This document shows positions 1 to 6,479 of a DNA stretch of 7,489 bases, piece after piece. The notes under the pieces were generated by a model that made no database searches, was not told where the DNA came from, and was given only the letters and a program-made list of their open reading frames with translations. Numbering within the stretch: position 1 is the first letter of the stretch; each line of letters opens with the position of its first letter. This DNA comes from Clostridia bacterium (lineage in GTDB: Bacteria > Bacillota > Clostridia > Oscillospirales > CAG-272): contig CAAEBS010000051.1 of the NCBI GenBank assembly GCA_900754175.1, positions 1 through 7,489 on the forward strand. The letters are read 5' to 3'. The position numbers were made by a program, and so were the translations under genes.

Positions 1-15
1 CTGACTGTTGGTCAG
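1..15. repeat. Short inverted repeat at the window edge
   Basis: Five-base arms CTGAC and GTCAG flank the loop TGTTG. The element lies 15 bases beyond the stop of the last gene, after a C-rich stretch on the minus strand. It could be the start of a terminator or of an intergenic repeat cut off by the window edge. The stem is short and there is no T-run inside the window, so no function can be assigned. Confidence 0.25.
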
Positions 16-30
16 CGGGGGAGGGGTTTT

Positions 31-1194
31 TCAGTCAAGACCAAGGTGTGACAAAAGCTCGGAAGCGCCGTTTTGCTGTTCTTCGGTCATGGCGCCGTTG
101 ATCTTCAGCTCATTCACGCCCCGCTTCACACCGCCGTTGAACAAAAGCCCAAACCAACGGTACACCTCATAAAACGGAAGCAACAACGGTTTGCCGTCCA
201 AAGAAAGATAATAACGCTTCATAACATGATACGGAAGCCAGATGCGGGAGAGCGCATAGCGCACCTTTCCACCCTGTTTTGCCTGCTGGACCGATACCCG
301 GTTGCTGACGTTTCCGTACACGCCGCCATACAGAATATAGCTTTCCATCTGCCGTGCGGTGTCGGTATAATCGGCTCCGGCAAACCATATGCCGGACAGA
401 TTTTCCGCCTCTGTCGCAAAGGTCAGAAGTCCGCCCTCCTGCAACAGTTCTCTGCGCTTTTCTTCGTCGTGCGGCACGCAATGCTCCAGCACCCAGATGT
501 CGAGAAACGGGCGCACACCACAACCGCCGTTCTGAAAATGCTTTGCCATATGTGCAATATGGTAATAATAGTACAAAGCGTCGGTCATTTCGTAGTCATA
601 CGGATATTTTTCCGTCGGCGATACCTGCTCCCACACCGGCTCCAGCATCCTGTCGGCTTTCCCGATAATGTCGCTTTCGATCAGGCTGTAATGCAGTTCC
701 AGATGCACGCCGCCGGGGGAAAACAATCCGATATCGTGCGAACCTTTTCCCTCCTCCTCATAGGACAGCTTTTCCACAACTGCGGACGTCGCCGCCTCCA
801 GGTCGCTCTCATGCACCAGAATATCAATGTCACAGCTCGTGCGCATCCACGGTTCGGGATAATATTGCCGGATAACCGAGCCTTTCAGTGGGATAAACGG
901 AATCTTTGCTTCATTCAGCGTTTCCCGCAGGCACTCCAGCTCATAGTTTATCTTTTCGTAGCGAAGCACCGCTACCATAATCTGCTTTTCAAATTTTGCC
1001 CGGATTTCAGCATCGGAAAGCAGGTCGTTTTTGATCAGCGCATCTCCGACAAGGTGGGCAAGGTCATGGGTCTTGGAAAGCTTATAGAGTTTTACCAGCT
1101 CCTCCTGCGAAAAAGAATATTCCTTTTTGTCAATGGCGCTCCCGCAAACCTCGTTTGCAATAAGCCCCATCATCGCCCTTACCGTATTTTCCAT
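31..1194 (-). CDS. Nucleotidyltransferase family protein (NTP_transf_5-like)
   Basis: This 387-residue protein resembles the uncharacterised nucleotidyltransferase family NTP_transf_5, often found in capsule and exopolysaccharide loci. Visible marks are LKG at residues 103-105, then MRTSCDIDILV at 117-127, whose Asp122 and Asp124 form the DxD metal pair of this fold. A further acidic motif, HLELHYSL, lies at 164-171, and a GVRPFLDIW block at 226-234. There is no signal peptide or membrane segment, so it should be cytoplasmic. ATG at 1194 is preceded by GAGGTGAGGTC, a good ribosome binding site. It starts 15 bp after the UDP-glucose dehydrogenase stop and is probably co-transcribed with it. 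The substrate is unknown; transfer of a nucleotide to a sugar, protein or small molecule is possible by fold. The family call is fairly sure, the function is not. Confidence 0.8.
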   Translation of the reverse strand: MENTVRAMMGLIANEVCGSAIDKKEYSFSQEELVKLYKLSKTHDLAHLVGDALIKNDLLSDAEIRAKFEKQIMVAVLRYEKINYELECLRETLNEAKIPFIPLKGSVIRQYYPEPWMRTSCDIDILVHESDLEAATSAVVEKLSYEEEGKGSHDIGLFSPGGVHLELHYSLIESDIIGKADRMLEPVWEQVSPTEKYPYDYEMTDALYYYYHIAHMAKHFQNGGCGVRPFLDIWVLEHCVPHDEEKRRELLQEGGLLTFATEAENLSGIWFAGADYTDTARQMESYILYGGVYGNVSNRVSVQQAKQGGKVRYALSRIWLPYHVMKRYYLSLDGKPLLLPFYEVYRWFGLLFNGGVKRGVNELKINGAMTEEQQNGASELLSHLGLD

Positions 1195-1209
1195 GACCTC
1201 ACCTCTTTT

Positions 1210-2394
1210 TTAATCTCTGAAATACAGATCCCTCGTATAAACCTTTTCCAGCACGTCGGCGATATCGTCGTGATAGCGGTTTGCCAGAATGACGTCGCTC
1301 ACCGCTTTGAATTCGTCAAGGTCCCGGATCACCCGGCTGTTGAAGAAGCTGTCCTCCTTCATCGTCGGCTCGTAAATCACGACCTCAATGCCCTTCGCCT
1401 TGATACGCTTCATCACGCCCTGGATCGACGACTGCCGGAAATTGTCGCTTCCCGCTTTCATCGTCAGGCGGTACACACCGACGGTTTTCGGATTCTTTGC
1501 AATGATCTGATCGGCAATAAAATCTTTTCTGGTGCCGTTCGCCGCAACGATCGCCGAAATAATATTCTGCGGCACGTGGTCGTAGTTGGCAAGCAACTGT
1601 TTGGTGTCCTTGGGCAGGCAGTATCCGCCGTAGCCGAAGGACGGGTTGTTATAGTGATTCCCGATACGGGGATCCAGGCAAACGCCCTCAATAATCGACT
1701 TGGTGTCAAGCCCTCTGACCTGCGCATAGGTGTCAAGCTCGTTGAAATACGACACCCGGAGCGCAAGATAGGTATTGGCAAACAGCTTGACCGCCTCCGC
1801 CTCGGTCGGATTCATGAAGCGGACCTCGATATTCTCCTTGATCGCCCCCTCGCACAGCAGATGTGCAAAGGTTTCCGCCGCCTTATGCAGTCTTGCGTTC
1901 TTCACCGGAACGCCAACGATAATACGGCTGGGATAAAGGTTGTCGTAAAGCGCTCTGCCCTCCCGCAGAAATTCCGGGCTGAACAGAATGTTGTCACAGT
2001 AATACTCTGCCCTCGCTCCCTCGGTAAAGCCTACCGGCACAGTGGACTTGACGATCATCACAGCGTCGGGATTGACGGCGATCACCTGCTTTATAACACT
2101 TTCGACAGAGCTTGTGTCGAAGTAGTTTTTCGACGGATCGTAATTGGTGGGCGTGGAAATAATCACAAGATCGGCGTCCCGGTAAGCGCTGTCGCCGTCG
2201 GTGGTAGCCTCAAGATCAAGCTCCTTTGTCGCCAGATATTCCTCAATTTCCTTGTCCACAATGGGGGACTTTTTGTTGTTGATCATCTCCACCTTTTCGG
2301 GGATGATGTCCACGGCTTTGACTGTATTGTGCTGTGCCAGAAGGATCGCCATGGAAAGACCGACATAGCCGGTCCCTGCTACTGCTATTTTCAT
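1210..2394 (-). CDS. ugd: UDP-glucose 6-dehydrogenase
   Basis: Oxidises UDP-glucose to UDP-glucuronate with two NAD+ in the cytoplasm, supplying uronic acid for surface polysaccharides. The 394-residue length fits the short Gram-positive type (streptococcal HasB-like). The NAD-binding GTGYVG motif is at residues 7-12, SPEFLREG at 139-146, and the central helix EAVKLFANTYLALRVSYFNE carries Lys203. The catalytic Cys259 sits in GYGGYCLPKD (254-263). The C-terminal part has VYRLTMKAGSDNFR at 307-320, typical of this branch. ATG at 2394 has AGGAG about 8 bases upstream. It lies directly downstream of the UDP-glucuronate 4-epimerase that would use its product. UDP-N-acetyl-mannosamine dehydrogenase is a relative, but the short length and the C-terminal motif favour UDP-glucose. 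Confidence 0.95.
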   Translation of the reverse strand: MKIAVAGTGYVGLSMAILLAQHNTVKAVDIIPEKVEMINNKKSPIVDKEIEEYLATKELDLEATTDGDSAYRDADLVIISTPTNYDPSKNYFDTSSVESVIKQVIAVNPDAVMIVKSTVPVGFTEGARAEYYCDNILFSPEFLREGRALYDNLYPSRIIVGVPVKNARLHKAAETFAHLLCEGAIKENIEVRFMNPTEAEAVKLFANTYLALRVSYFNELDTYAQVRGLDTKSIIEGVCLDPRIGNHYNNPSFGYGGYCLPKDTKQLLANYDHVPQNIISAIVAANGTRKDFIADQIIAKNPKTVGVYRLTMKAGSDNFRQSSIQGVMKRIKAKGIEVVIYEPTMKEDSFFNSRVIRDLDEFKAVSDVILANRYHDDIADVLEKVYTRDLYFRD

Positions 2395-2489
2395 ATTCTT
2401 TTCTCCTGTTTGTTTTTGAGGTTGAATATGCTTTCTTACAGTCCCTACGAGTGCTTCTCCATGGCAACGTGTGCAAAAAGCAAATTTTT

Positions 2490-3566
2490 TCAGATGTGAT
2501 AAAATTCCTTATACCACCCGGCAAAGCGGCGCAAGCCCTCCCGCAGGGGTGTATCCGGTTTGAAGCCGGTATCGGCTTCCAGCGCTGAGGTATCCGCATA
2601 GGTCACGGGAACGTCGCCCGGCTGCATGGGAACCAGTTTTTTATGCGCTTCAAAATCATAGTCGGCAGGCAGAACCTCCGCACGGATAAGTTCTTCCTGC
2701 AATATCGTCACAAAGTCCAGCAGATTTTCCGGATTGCTGTTTCCGATGTTATAAATGCGGTACGGCGGCAGAGGCAACCCGTCCCCGCCGTTTCTCTTTT
2801 CGGGCGCACGCTCCATGACACGCCGGATTCCCTCCACGATATCGTCCACATAGGTGAAGTCCCGCTTGCAGTTTCCGTAGTTGAAGATCTGTATCGTCTC
2901 GCCTTTCAAAAGCTGATCCGTAAAGCCAAAGTACGCCATATCCGGTCTGCCGGCAGGACCGTAGACCGTAAAGAAGCGCAGTCCGGTGGACGGAATATTA
3001 TAGAGCTTGGAATAGGCGTGAGCAAGAAGCTCGTTGGACTTTTTCGTTGCCGCATAGAGCGACACCGGATTATCCACTTTGTCGTCGGTTGAATACGGCA
3101 CCTTTTTGTTGGAGCCGTAAACCGAGGAAGAAGAAGCGTAGACCAGATGCTCCACGGGGTGGTTGCGGCAGGCTTCCAGAATATTATAGAATCCAATGAG
3201 GTTGGATTCTATGTACACGTCCGGATTGGTGATCGAATAGCGCACGCCCGCCTGCGCCGCAAGGTTGACGACGATATCGGGCTTATCCTCCAGAAAGATC
3301 TTTTCGATCAGCGCTTTGTCCGCAAGATTGCCCTTTATGAATTTCCACTTGCTGTCCGGTCTGGTTGCCGCAAGCTTTGCAAGCCCGGCAAGACGGTATT
3401 CCTTTATCGAAACGTCGTAGTAATCGTTCATATTGTCAAGCCCGACGAGGTTCACGCCGTTTACGGTTTTCAGAAGCTCCCCCGCAAGGTTTGCCCCGAT
3501 AAAACCGGCGGCACCAGTGACAAGGATCGTTTTGTTTTCAAGCTGTATATTCGGTTGCAACATCAT
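2490..3566 (-). CDS. UDP-glucuronate 4-epimerase (NAD-dependent)
   Basis: A 358-residue extended short-chain dehydrogenase/reductase that most likely interconverts UDP-glucuronate and UDP-galacturonate. The NAD-binding GAAGFIG is at residues 18-24, and LDNMNDYYDVSIKEYRL at 43-59 is characteristic of the glucuronate epimerase branch. The serine run SSSSVYG is at 145-151, catalytic Tyr171 and Lys175 are in YAATK, and RFFTVYGPAGRPDMA spans 197-211, a strong signature of this subfamily. ATG at 3566 follows GGAG by five bases; a second ATG lies at 3563. It is 26 bp downstream of the VOC gene and upstream of the UDP-glucose dehydrogenase. About 95 bp separate it from that gene, with no clear terminator or promoter. 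UDP-glucose 4-epimerase is the alternative but fits the signature less well. Confidence 0.92.
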   Translation of the reverse strand: MMLQPNIQLENKTILVTGAAGFIGANLAGELLKTVNGVNLVGLDNMNDYYDVSIKEYRLAGLAKLAATRPDSKWKFIKGNLADKALIEKIFLEDKPDIVVNLAAQAGVRYSITNPDVYIESNLIGFYNILEACRNHPVEHLVYASSSSVYGSNKKVPYSTDDKVDNPVSLYAATKKSNELLAHAYSKLYNIPSTGLRFFTVYGPAGRPDMAYFGFTDQLLKGETIQIFNYGNCKRDFTYVDDIVEGIRRVMERAPEKRNGGDGLPLPPYRIYNIGNSNPENLLDFVTILQEELIRAEVLPADYDFEAHKKLVPMQPGDVPVTYADTSALEADTGFKPDTPLREGLRRFAGWYKEFYHI

Positions 3567-3592
3567 TTTTTCTCCGAAAATTCTGAAATTTC

Positions 3593-3970
3593 TTACTCAT
3601 GCAGTTCGATCGGCAAGCCGTCCGGATCCTTGACAAAGGTCAGAAGCTTTCCGTTGAACGGATTCTGCCGGATCGGCTCCGCCTCATATCCGGCGGCAAT
3701 AATCTGCGCAACCGTTTTGCGCACGTCATCCACGTGCAGGGCAAGATGCCGCAACCCGTAAGCCTCCGGCTCGGTCGGGCGTGCCGGACGCCCCGATTCC
3801 ACAAACAGCTCTATGGTAAAGCCGTAACCCTCCAGCATCAGAATCTCATCCGCACGCTCCGGCCGTGCATACTCCAGCACGACCTGAAAGCCAAGCGTTC
3901 CGCAGTAAAAATCCAGTGCCGGCTGTTTTTCCGAGCAAAGGATGGCAACGTGATGAAGTCCGGTTATCAT
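3593..3970 (-). CDS. VOC (glyoxalase/bleomycin-resistance fold) protein, YaeR-like
   Basis: A 125-residue single-domain vicinal-oxygen-chelate protein. The paired beta-alpha-beta-beta-beta modules begin at GLHHVAIL (residues 4-11) and GLRHLAL (72-78). Likely metal ligands are His7, Glu54 (IELF), His75 and Glu122 (IELHE), one in each expected place. The DPDGLPIEL ending (115-123) and the EPIRQNPFNGK block resemble the YaeR/SMU_1112c-type group, whose substrate is not settled. The ATG at 3970 overlaps the stop of the upstream nucleotidyltransferase as ATGA, pointing to translational coupling; AAGGGG lies about eight bases upstream inside that gene. Its place between two sugar-nucleotide genes suggests a linked role such as an isomerase, lyase or detoxification step, but this is not shown by sequence. 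Confidence 0.85.
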   Translation of the reverse strand: MITGLHHVAILCSEKQPALDFYCGTLGFQVVLEYARPERADEILMLEGYGFTIELFVESGRPARPTEPEAYGLRHLALHVDDVRKTVAQIIAAGYEAEPIRQNPFNGKLLTFVKDPDGLPIELHE

Positions 3971-4704
3971 TTCGTTATCCCCTTATATTCTTTCTTTACG
4001 TTTTCATAACTCTCAAGGTTTCCGATGTCGTACCGGCTTCCCGGCATTTCCATGGCATGGACCGCAGTCTGCCCGCACAGCCATGCGATATAGCTTCCCG
4101 GTGCGTCGGTCCCGCATCCGGCGGCAATGCCGTCTCTGACCCGTCCCGCATCGGCTTTTGTGTAGTAATAAAACGGCGGACAGCACCAGTGCGTCGCCGG
4201 CGTGGGCGATTTCTCGGTCATAGCCGTAACAAGATCGTTTTCGTCCACCGTCAGTACGCCGCATTTGAGCAGTTTCTTTTCCGACGGCTCATAGTAACGC
4301 ATCACGCAGGAGGTCTGCTTTTCCTTGCAGTAGGAAATAAACTTCGTCAGACTGAAATCCAGCACGTTATCCCCCGCAATCACCAGCAGATCATCGTCAA
4401 GCCTCTGCTTTCGGATAGTATATTCAATATCGCAAACGGCGCCGAGACGTGTTTCGTTGGTTTCCGTGCCGTCGTCCACCACCGTGATCTTATACGGTTT
4501 CGTCTTTGCCCACGCTTCAAAGTGACGAGCAAATTTATGGTTTGAGATGACAATGTATTCATCGACTTCGCCGGACGTTTCAATATCGTCGAGAAGCCAA
4601 TCCAGAATCGTTTTCTCTCCCACAGCCAACAGCGGCTTCGGGAAATTTTCGGTCAGCGGATACAGGCGGGTCGCATATCCCGCCGCCAGAATCACACATT
4701 TCAT
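3967..4704 (-). CDS. Sugar-1-phosphate nucleotidyltransferase
   Basis: A 245-residue nucleotidyltransferase of the GT-A-like sugar-nucleotide pyrophosphorylase family. It joins a sugar-1-phosphate to an NTP, releasing pyrophosphate. The N-terminus has LAAGYATRLYPLT (residues 6-18) followed by PKPLL (22-26), with the conserved Arg13 and Lys23. Metal-binding Asp112 is in AGDN, and a second acidic motif RYDIGN lies near the C-terminus. The length fits the short type without an added acyltransferase or dimerisation domain. ATG at 4704 has only a weak GGAAAAG upstream. It overlaps the VOC gene by 4 bp and opens the downstream operon. NTP and sugar specificity cannot be read from the sequence. The context allows UTP with glucose-1-phosphate or galacturonate-1-phosphate; dTTP-glucose activity is the generic alternative. 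Confidence 0.88.
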   Translation of the reverse strand: MKCVILAAGYATRLYPLTENFPKPLLAVGEKTILDWLLDDIETSGEVDEYIVISNHKFARHFEAWAKTKPYKITVVDDGTETNETRLGAVCDIEYTIRKQRLDDDLLVIAGDNVLDFSLTKFISYCKEKQTSCVMRYYEPSEKKLLKCGVLTVDENDLVTAMTEKSPTPATHWCCPPFYYYTKADAGRVRDGIAAGCGTDAPGSYIAWLCGQTAVHAMEMPGSRYDIGNLESYENVKKEYKGITK

Positions 4705-4737
4705 AAGCGGTTCTTTTCCATTCTTTCAAAATAATGC

Positions 4738-4765
4738 TATATAATAATGTAAATAATTTTTTCAG
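4738..4765 (-). promoter_or_regulatory. Possible promoter for the nucleotidyltransferase operon
   Basis: In an AT-rich stretch, a weak -35-like CTGAAA (4765-4760) is followed after 16 bp by TATATA (4743-4738), which would give a leader of about 25-30 bases before the ATG at 4704. The -35 box matches consensus poorly and sits at the edge of the degenerate repeat copy. Read-through from the kinase promoter is equally possible. Confidence 0.35.
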
Positions 4766-4782
4766 AAAGTTCTTTGATTTAC
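4764..4782. repeat. Degenerate partial copy of the hairpin repeat
   Basis: This stretch matches the GGAAGTTCTTTGGCTTAC part of the full copies with a few differences, then jumps directly into the spacer-like sequence AAACTCCTG. The hairpin core is missing. It looks like a decayed or partly deleted fourth unit at the nucleotidyltransferase-proximal end of the array. Confidence 0.5.
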
Positions 4783-4783
4783 T

Positions 4784-4996
4784 AAACTCCTGCCAAGAAG
4801 TTCTTTGGCTTACCTTTCTTTCAAGAAAGACAAGAGCACTTCTGTCATTCAGCACTCCCACCAAATCCCCGCCGGAAGTTCTTTGGCTTACCTTTCTTTC
4901 AAGAAAGGTAAGAATCTCCCTGTCGTTCAGCGCTCCCAGCAAACTCCTGTCAGGAAGTTCTTTGGCTTACCTTTCTTTCAAGAAAGGTAAGAGCAC
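4784..4996. repeat. Tandem array of three hairpin repeats, period 78-79 bp
   Basis: Three cores of 39 bp begin at 4797, 4875 and 4954, giving periods of 78 and 79 bp. Copies 2 and 3 are identical through the core. Each holds CTTACCTTTCTT, a two-base loop TC, then AAGAAAGGTAAG, a perfect 12-bp inverted repeat in copies 2 (4887-4912) and 3 (4966-4991). Copy 1 has AC in place of GT, which disrupts the stem. The segments between cores are also related (CTGTCRTTCAGCRCTCCC), so the whole unit is repeated. No T-run follows the stems on either strand, so they are not classic terminators. The array fills most of the 262-bp gap between the kinase and the nucleotidyltransferase and probably belongs to a dispersed chromosomal repeat family. 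Confidence 0.85.
4954..4992. repeat. Repeat copy overlapping the 3' end of the kinase gene
   Basis: This third copy extends into the kinase gene. On the minus strand its hairpin encodes the last residues, PFLKER, and the TAA stop at 4969-4967. The stop and the C-terminal tail are thus supplied by the repeat, so the element either inserted at the very end of the gene or expanded from it. Confidence 0.75.
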
Positions 4997-6394
4997 CCCA
5001 TCCGCCGAATGGCAGATATGCGCACTGTATTTTCCGGCAAGCTTCGGAAAGGCAGCAAGATATTCACGCTCCACTTTTTCCAGAATCCCGCTTTCATACG
5101 CCGGGTCGATCAGCGCCATACAGCAACCTTTGAAGCCGGCCCCCGAAAAGCGCCCGCCGTAGATGCCGTCGGTCTGCGTCATGATCTCATAGAGCCGAAT
5201 CAGTTCGGGCGAACCGGTCTCCCAGTTGTGGATCGAGGAATAGCCGCTCTCAAAGGAAAGCCTGCCAAAGGTCTCAATATCTCCACGGCGCCACGCTTCG
5301 GCTCCCGCTTCTACCCGCTGAAATTCGGAATACCAGTGCTCGGCGCGTCTCGCCCAGTTTTCGGGAAGTTTGTCCCTGTACCGGAGATAGACCTCATACG
5401 GCACGTCACGGAGATTGGTCTCCTCAAATTTGCCGTATTCCATGCCCGCAAACGCCTTGAGCGCATATGCCGCACTCCGGCATTCGTCCACCCGCATATT
5501 GAATTTGGAGCTTGCAAGTGAGCGCTCCAGCCCGCTGAAAAAGATTGCGATCGCAAACGGTTTCATGGAGGGAGACGCAGGAATCAGCTCATAGCTGTCG
5601 TCCTGCATATCCATGTAAAGCAGATTGTCTTTCCGGCAATAGACCTCACAGCTCTGATCCAGCTTTCCGCAGGACACGCCAACGTACTTGTTTTCGGCTT
5701 CCTTGGAAATTTCGATCAGTTCTTTCGGACTTAAAGTAATGCCGTTCAGGTGGCAAAGCGCCGACAAAAAGGTGATGATGACCGCCGCCGAGGAAGAAAG
5801 CCCCCCGATGGGCAGCTCCCCGTCGAGTACGGCGCAAAGCCCGATCCGCAGAGGATACCGGCTGTTCAGCGCAATGGTGGCTCCCCGCAGATGATCCGCC
5901 CAGTCCCCCTGCTTTTCCGCCGGCGTGGACGAAACGTGCCACTGCGCCCGCTTGGGAAACTGGAGCGATGCAATTTCCACCACGCCGTTCATTTTCGGAC
6001 CGTAGGCAATATGAATTCCCTTGTTGATCGCAAAACCCGTGATTTTCCCCAACTGGTGGTCGCTGTGCGCCCCCAGCGGGCACACCCGGTACGGCGTGAA
6101 CGCCGTGTGCTCCGGCGGTTTGCGATAGATCTGCTCAAATTTCCGGACGGCGTTGCGGCTCGCACCCGATTCGGTGTAGCGGACCGAAGTCTGCTCGGAT
6201 TCCGCCTCACGGGTCAACGCCTCCGCATATTCTCTGGTCCTGCCGTCCAGCGGCATTTCCGCATCGTCCGGAATCTGCCAAAGCTTTCCGACCTTCCGGG
6301 CGCCGGGAATCCTCCCCTCCCGGCATAAAGCGGTCAGGCGCCGTTCGCTGAGCGCCCACTTCTGCGCCGCTTTCTGTATGTCCATGTACTCCAC
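4967..6394 (-). CDS. HTH domain fused to galactokinase-family sugar-1-kinase (galacturonokinase-like)
   Basis: A 475-residue fusion. Residues 4-45 form an excisionase/MerR-like helix-turn-helix (two helices around AAQKW and SERRLTALCREGRIPG, then a wing at KVGKLWQIP). A linker of about 40 residues leads to a GHMP kinase domain from about residue 80. The sugar-binding motif is YRVCPLGAHSDHQ (102-114), where galactokinases have GEHTD; Ala109 replaces the usual Glu. The ATP loop GGLSSSAA is at 197-204, the catalytic Asp246 in GKLDQS, and GGRFSGAGFKGCC at 413-425. GAHxDHQ and the AEHWYSE-AW-GD-FG-SSIHN-TG block resemble plant galacturonokinase from memory. The likely reaction is phosphorylation of galacturonate at C1 by ATP; galactose is the alternative. 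The GTG start at 6394 follows AGGAGG (6406-6401) by six bases, better spaced than the ATG at 6385. The last residues lie in a repeat. Confidence 0.88.
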   Translation of the reverse strand: MEYMDIQKAAQKWALSERRLTALCREGRIPGARKVGKLWQIPDDAEMPLDGRTREYAEALTREAESEQTSVRYTESGASRNAVRKFEQIYRKPPEHTAFTPYRVCPLGAHSDHQLGKITGFAINKGIHIAYGPKMNGVVEIASLQFPKRAQWHVSSTPAEKQGDWADHLRGATIALNSRYPLRIGLCAVLDGELPIGGLSSSAAVIITFLSALCHLNGITLSPKELIEISKEAENKYVGVSCGKLDQSCEVYCRKDNLLYMDMQDDSYELIPASPSMKPFAIAIFFSGLERSLASSKFNMRVDECRSAAYALKAFAGMEYGKFEETNLRDVPYEVYLRYRDKLPENWARRAEHWYSEFQRVEAGAEAWRRGDIETFGRLSFESGYSSIHNWETGSPELIRLYEIMTQTDGIYGGRFSGAGFKGCCMALIDPAYESGILEKVEREYLAAFPKLAGKYSAHICHSADGVLLPFLKER

Positions 6395-6400
6395 AACAGA

Positions 6401-6406
6401 CCTCCT
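6401..6406 (-). promoter_or_regulatory. Ribosome binding site that fixes the GTG start of the kinase
   Basis: A full AGGAGG sits six bases before GTG at 6394-6392. The next in-frame ATG (6385) would be 15 bases away, so the GTG is the better start. Confidence 0.8.
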
Positions 6407-6421
6407 GTTTCAGATTCTGTT

Positions 6422-6450
6422 ATTATAGCACACTTTCATCCAAATGTCAA
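6422..6450 (-). promoter_or_regulatory. Consensus sigma-A promoter of the kinase gene
   Basis: Perfect TTGACA (6450-6445) and perfect TATAAT (6427-6422) are separated by exactly 17 bp. Transcription should begin near 6415, giving a leader of about 20 bases that contains the AGGAGG site. A promoter this strong usually needs a repressor, and the palindrome that contains its -35 box is a good candidate binding site. Confidence 0.88.
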
Positions 6451-6467
6451 GTTATATCTTGACATTT
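6442..6467. promoter_or_regulatory. Palindromic operator candidate overlapping the -35 box
   Basis: Perfect 10-bp arms AAATGTCAAG (6442-6451) and CTTGACATTT (6458-6467) flank the 6-bp spacer TTATAT. The downstream arm contains the whole -35 hexamer of the kinase promoter, so a dimeric protein bound here would block RNA polymerase. The element starts 13 bp after the stop of the phosphodiesterase gene and could also fold as a weak RNA stem in that transcript. The protein that binds is unknown; the fused helix-turn-helix of the adjacent kinase is the nearest candidate. Confidence 0.65.
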
Positions 6468-6479
6468 CAGCAATATCAC

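Noticed and set aside
2395..2489. Possible promoter or terminator between the epimerase and the dehydrogenase
   Set aside because: No convincing -35/-10 pair and no stem with a T-run could be found; it looks like a plain intergenic gap within the operon.
73..2499. An 808-codon open frame on the plus strand, antisense to the NTP_transf_5 and dehydrogenase genes
   Set aside because: It spans two well-supported genes and their junction, its translation has no recognisable domain, and it is best explained as a codon-bias shadow of the genes on the other strand.
4580..4942. A minus-strand frame of 120 codons across the repeat array and the start of the nucleotidyltransferase
   Set aside because: Its repeated FLERKVSQRTS segments are translations of the hairpin repeat, and the rest is out of frame with the real gene.
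4784..4996. CRISPR array
   Set aside because: The segments between cores are similar to each other rather than unique, there are only three units, and no cas gene is present.
4734..5162. A plus-strand frame of 142 codons through the repeat array
   Set aside because: The repeated LTFLSRK segments come from the DNA repeat and the remainder is antisense to the kinase; no ribosome binding site or domain supports it.
6411..6419. Small palindrome CAGATTCTG near the kinase transcription start
   Set aside because: Four-base arms are too short to distinguish from chance.
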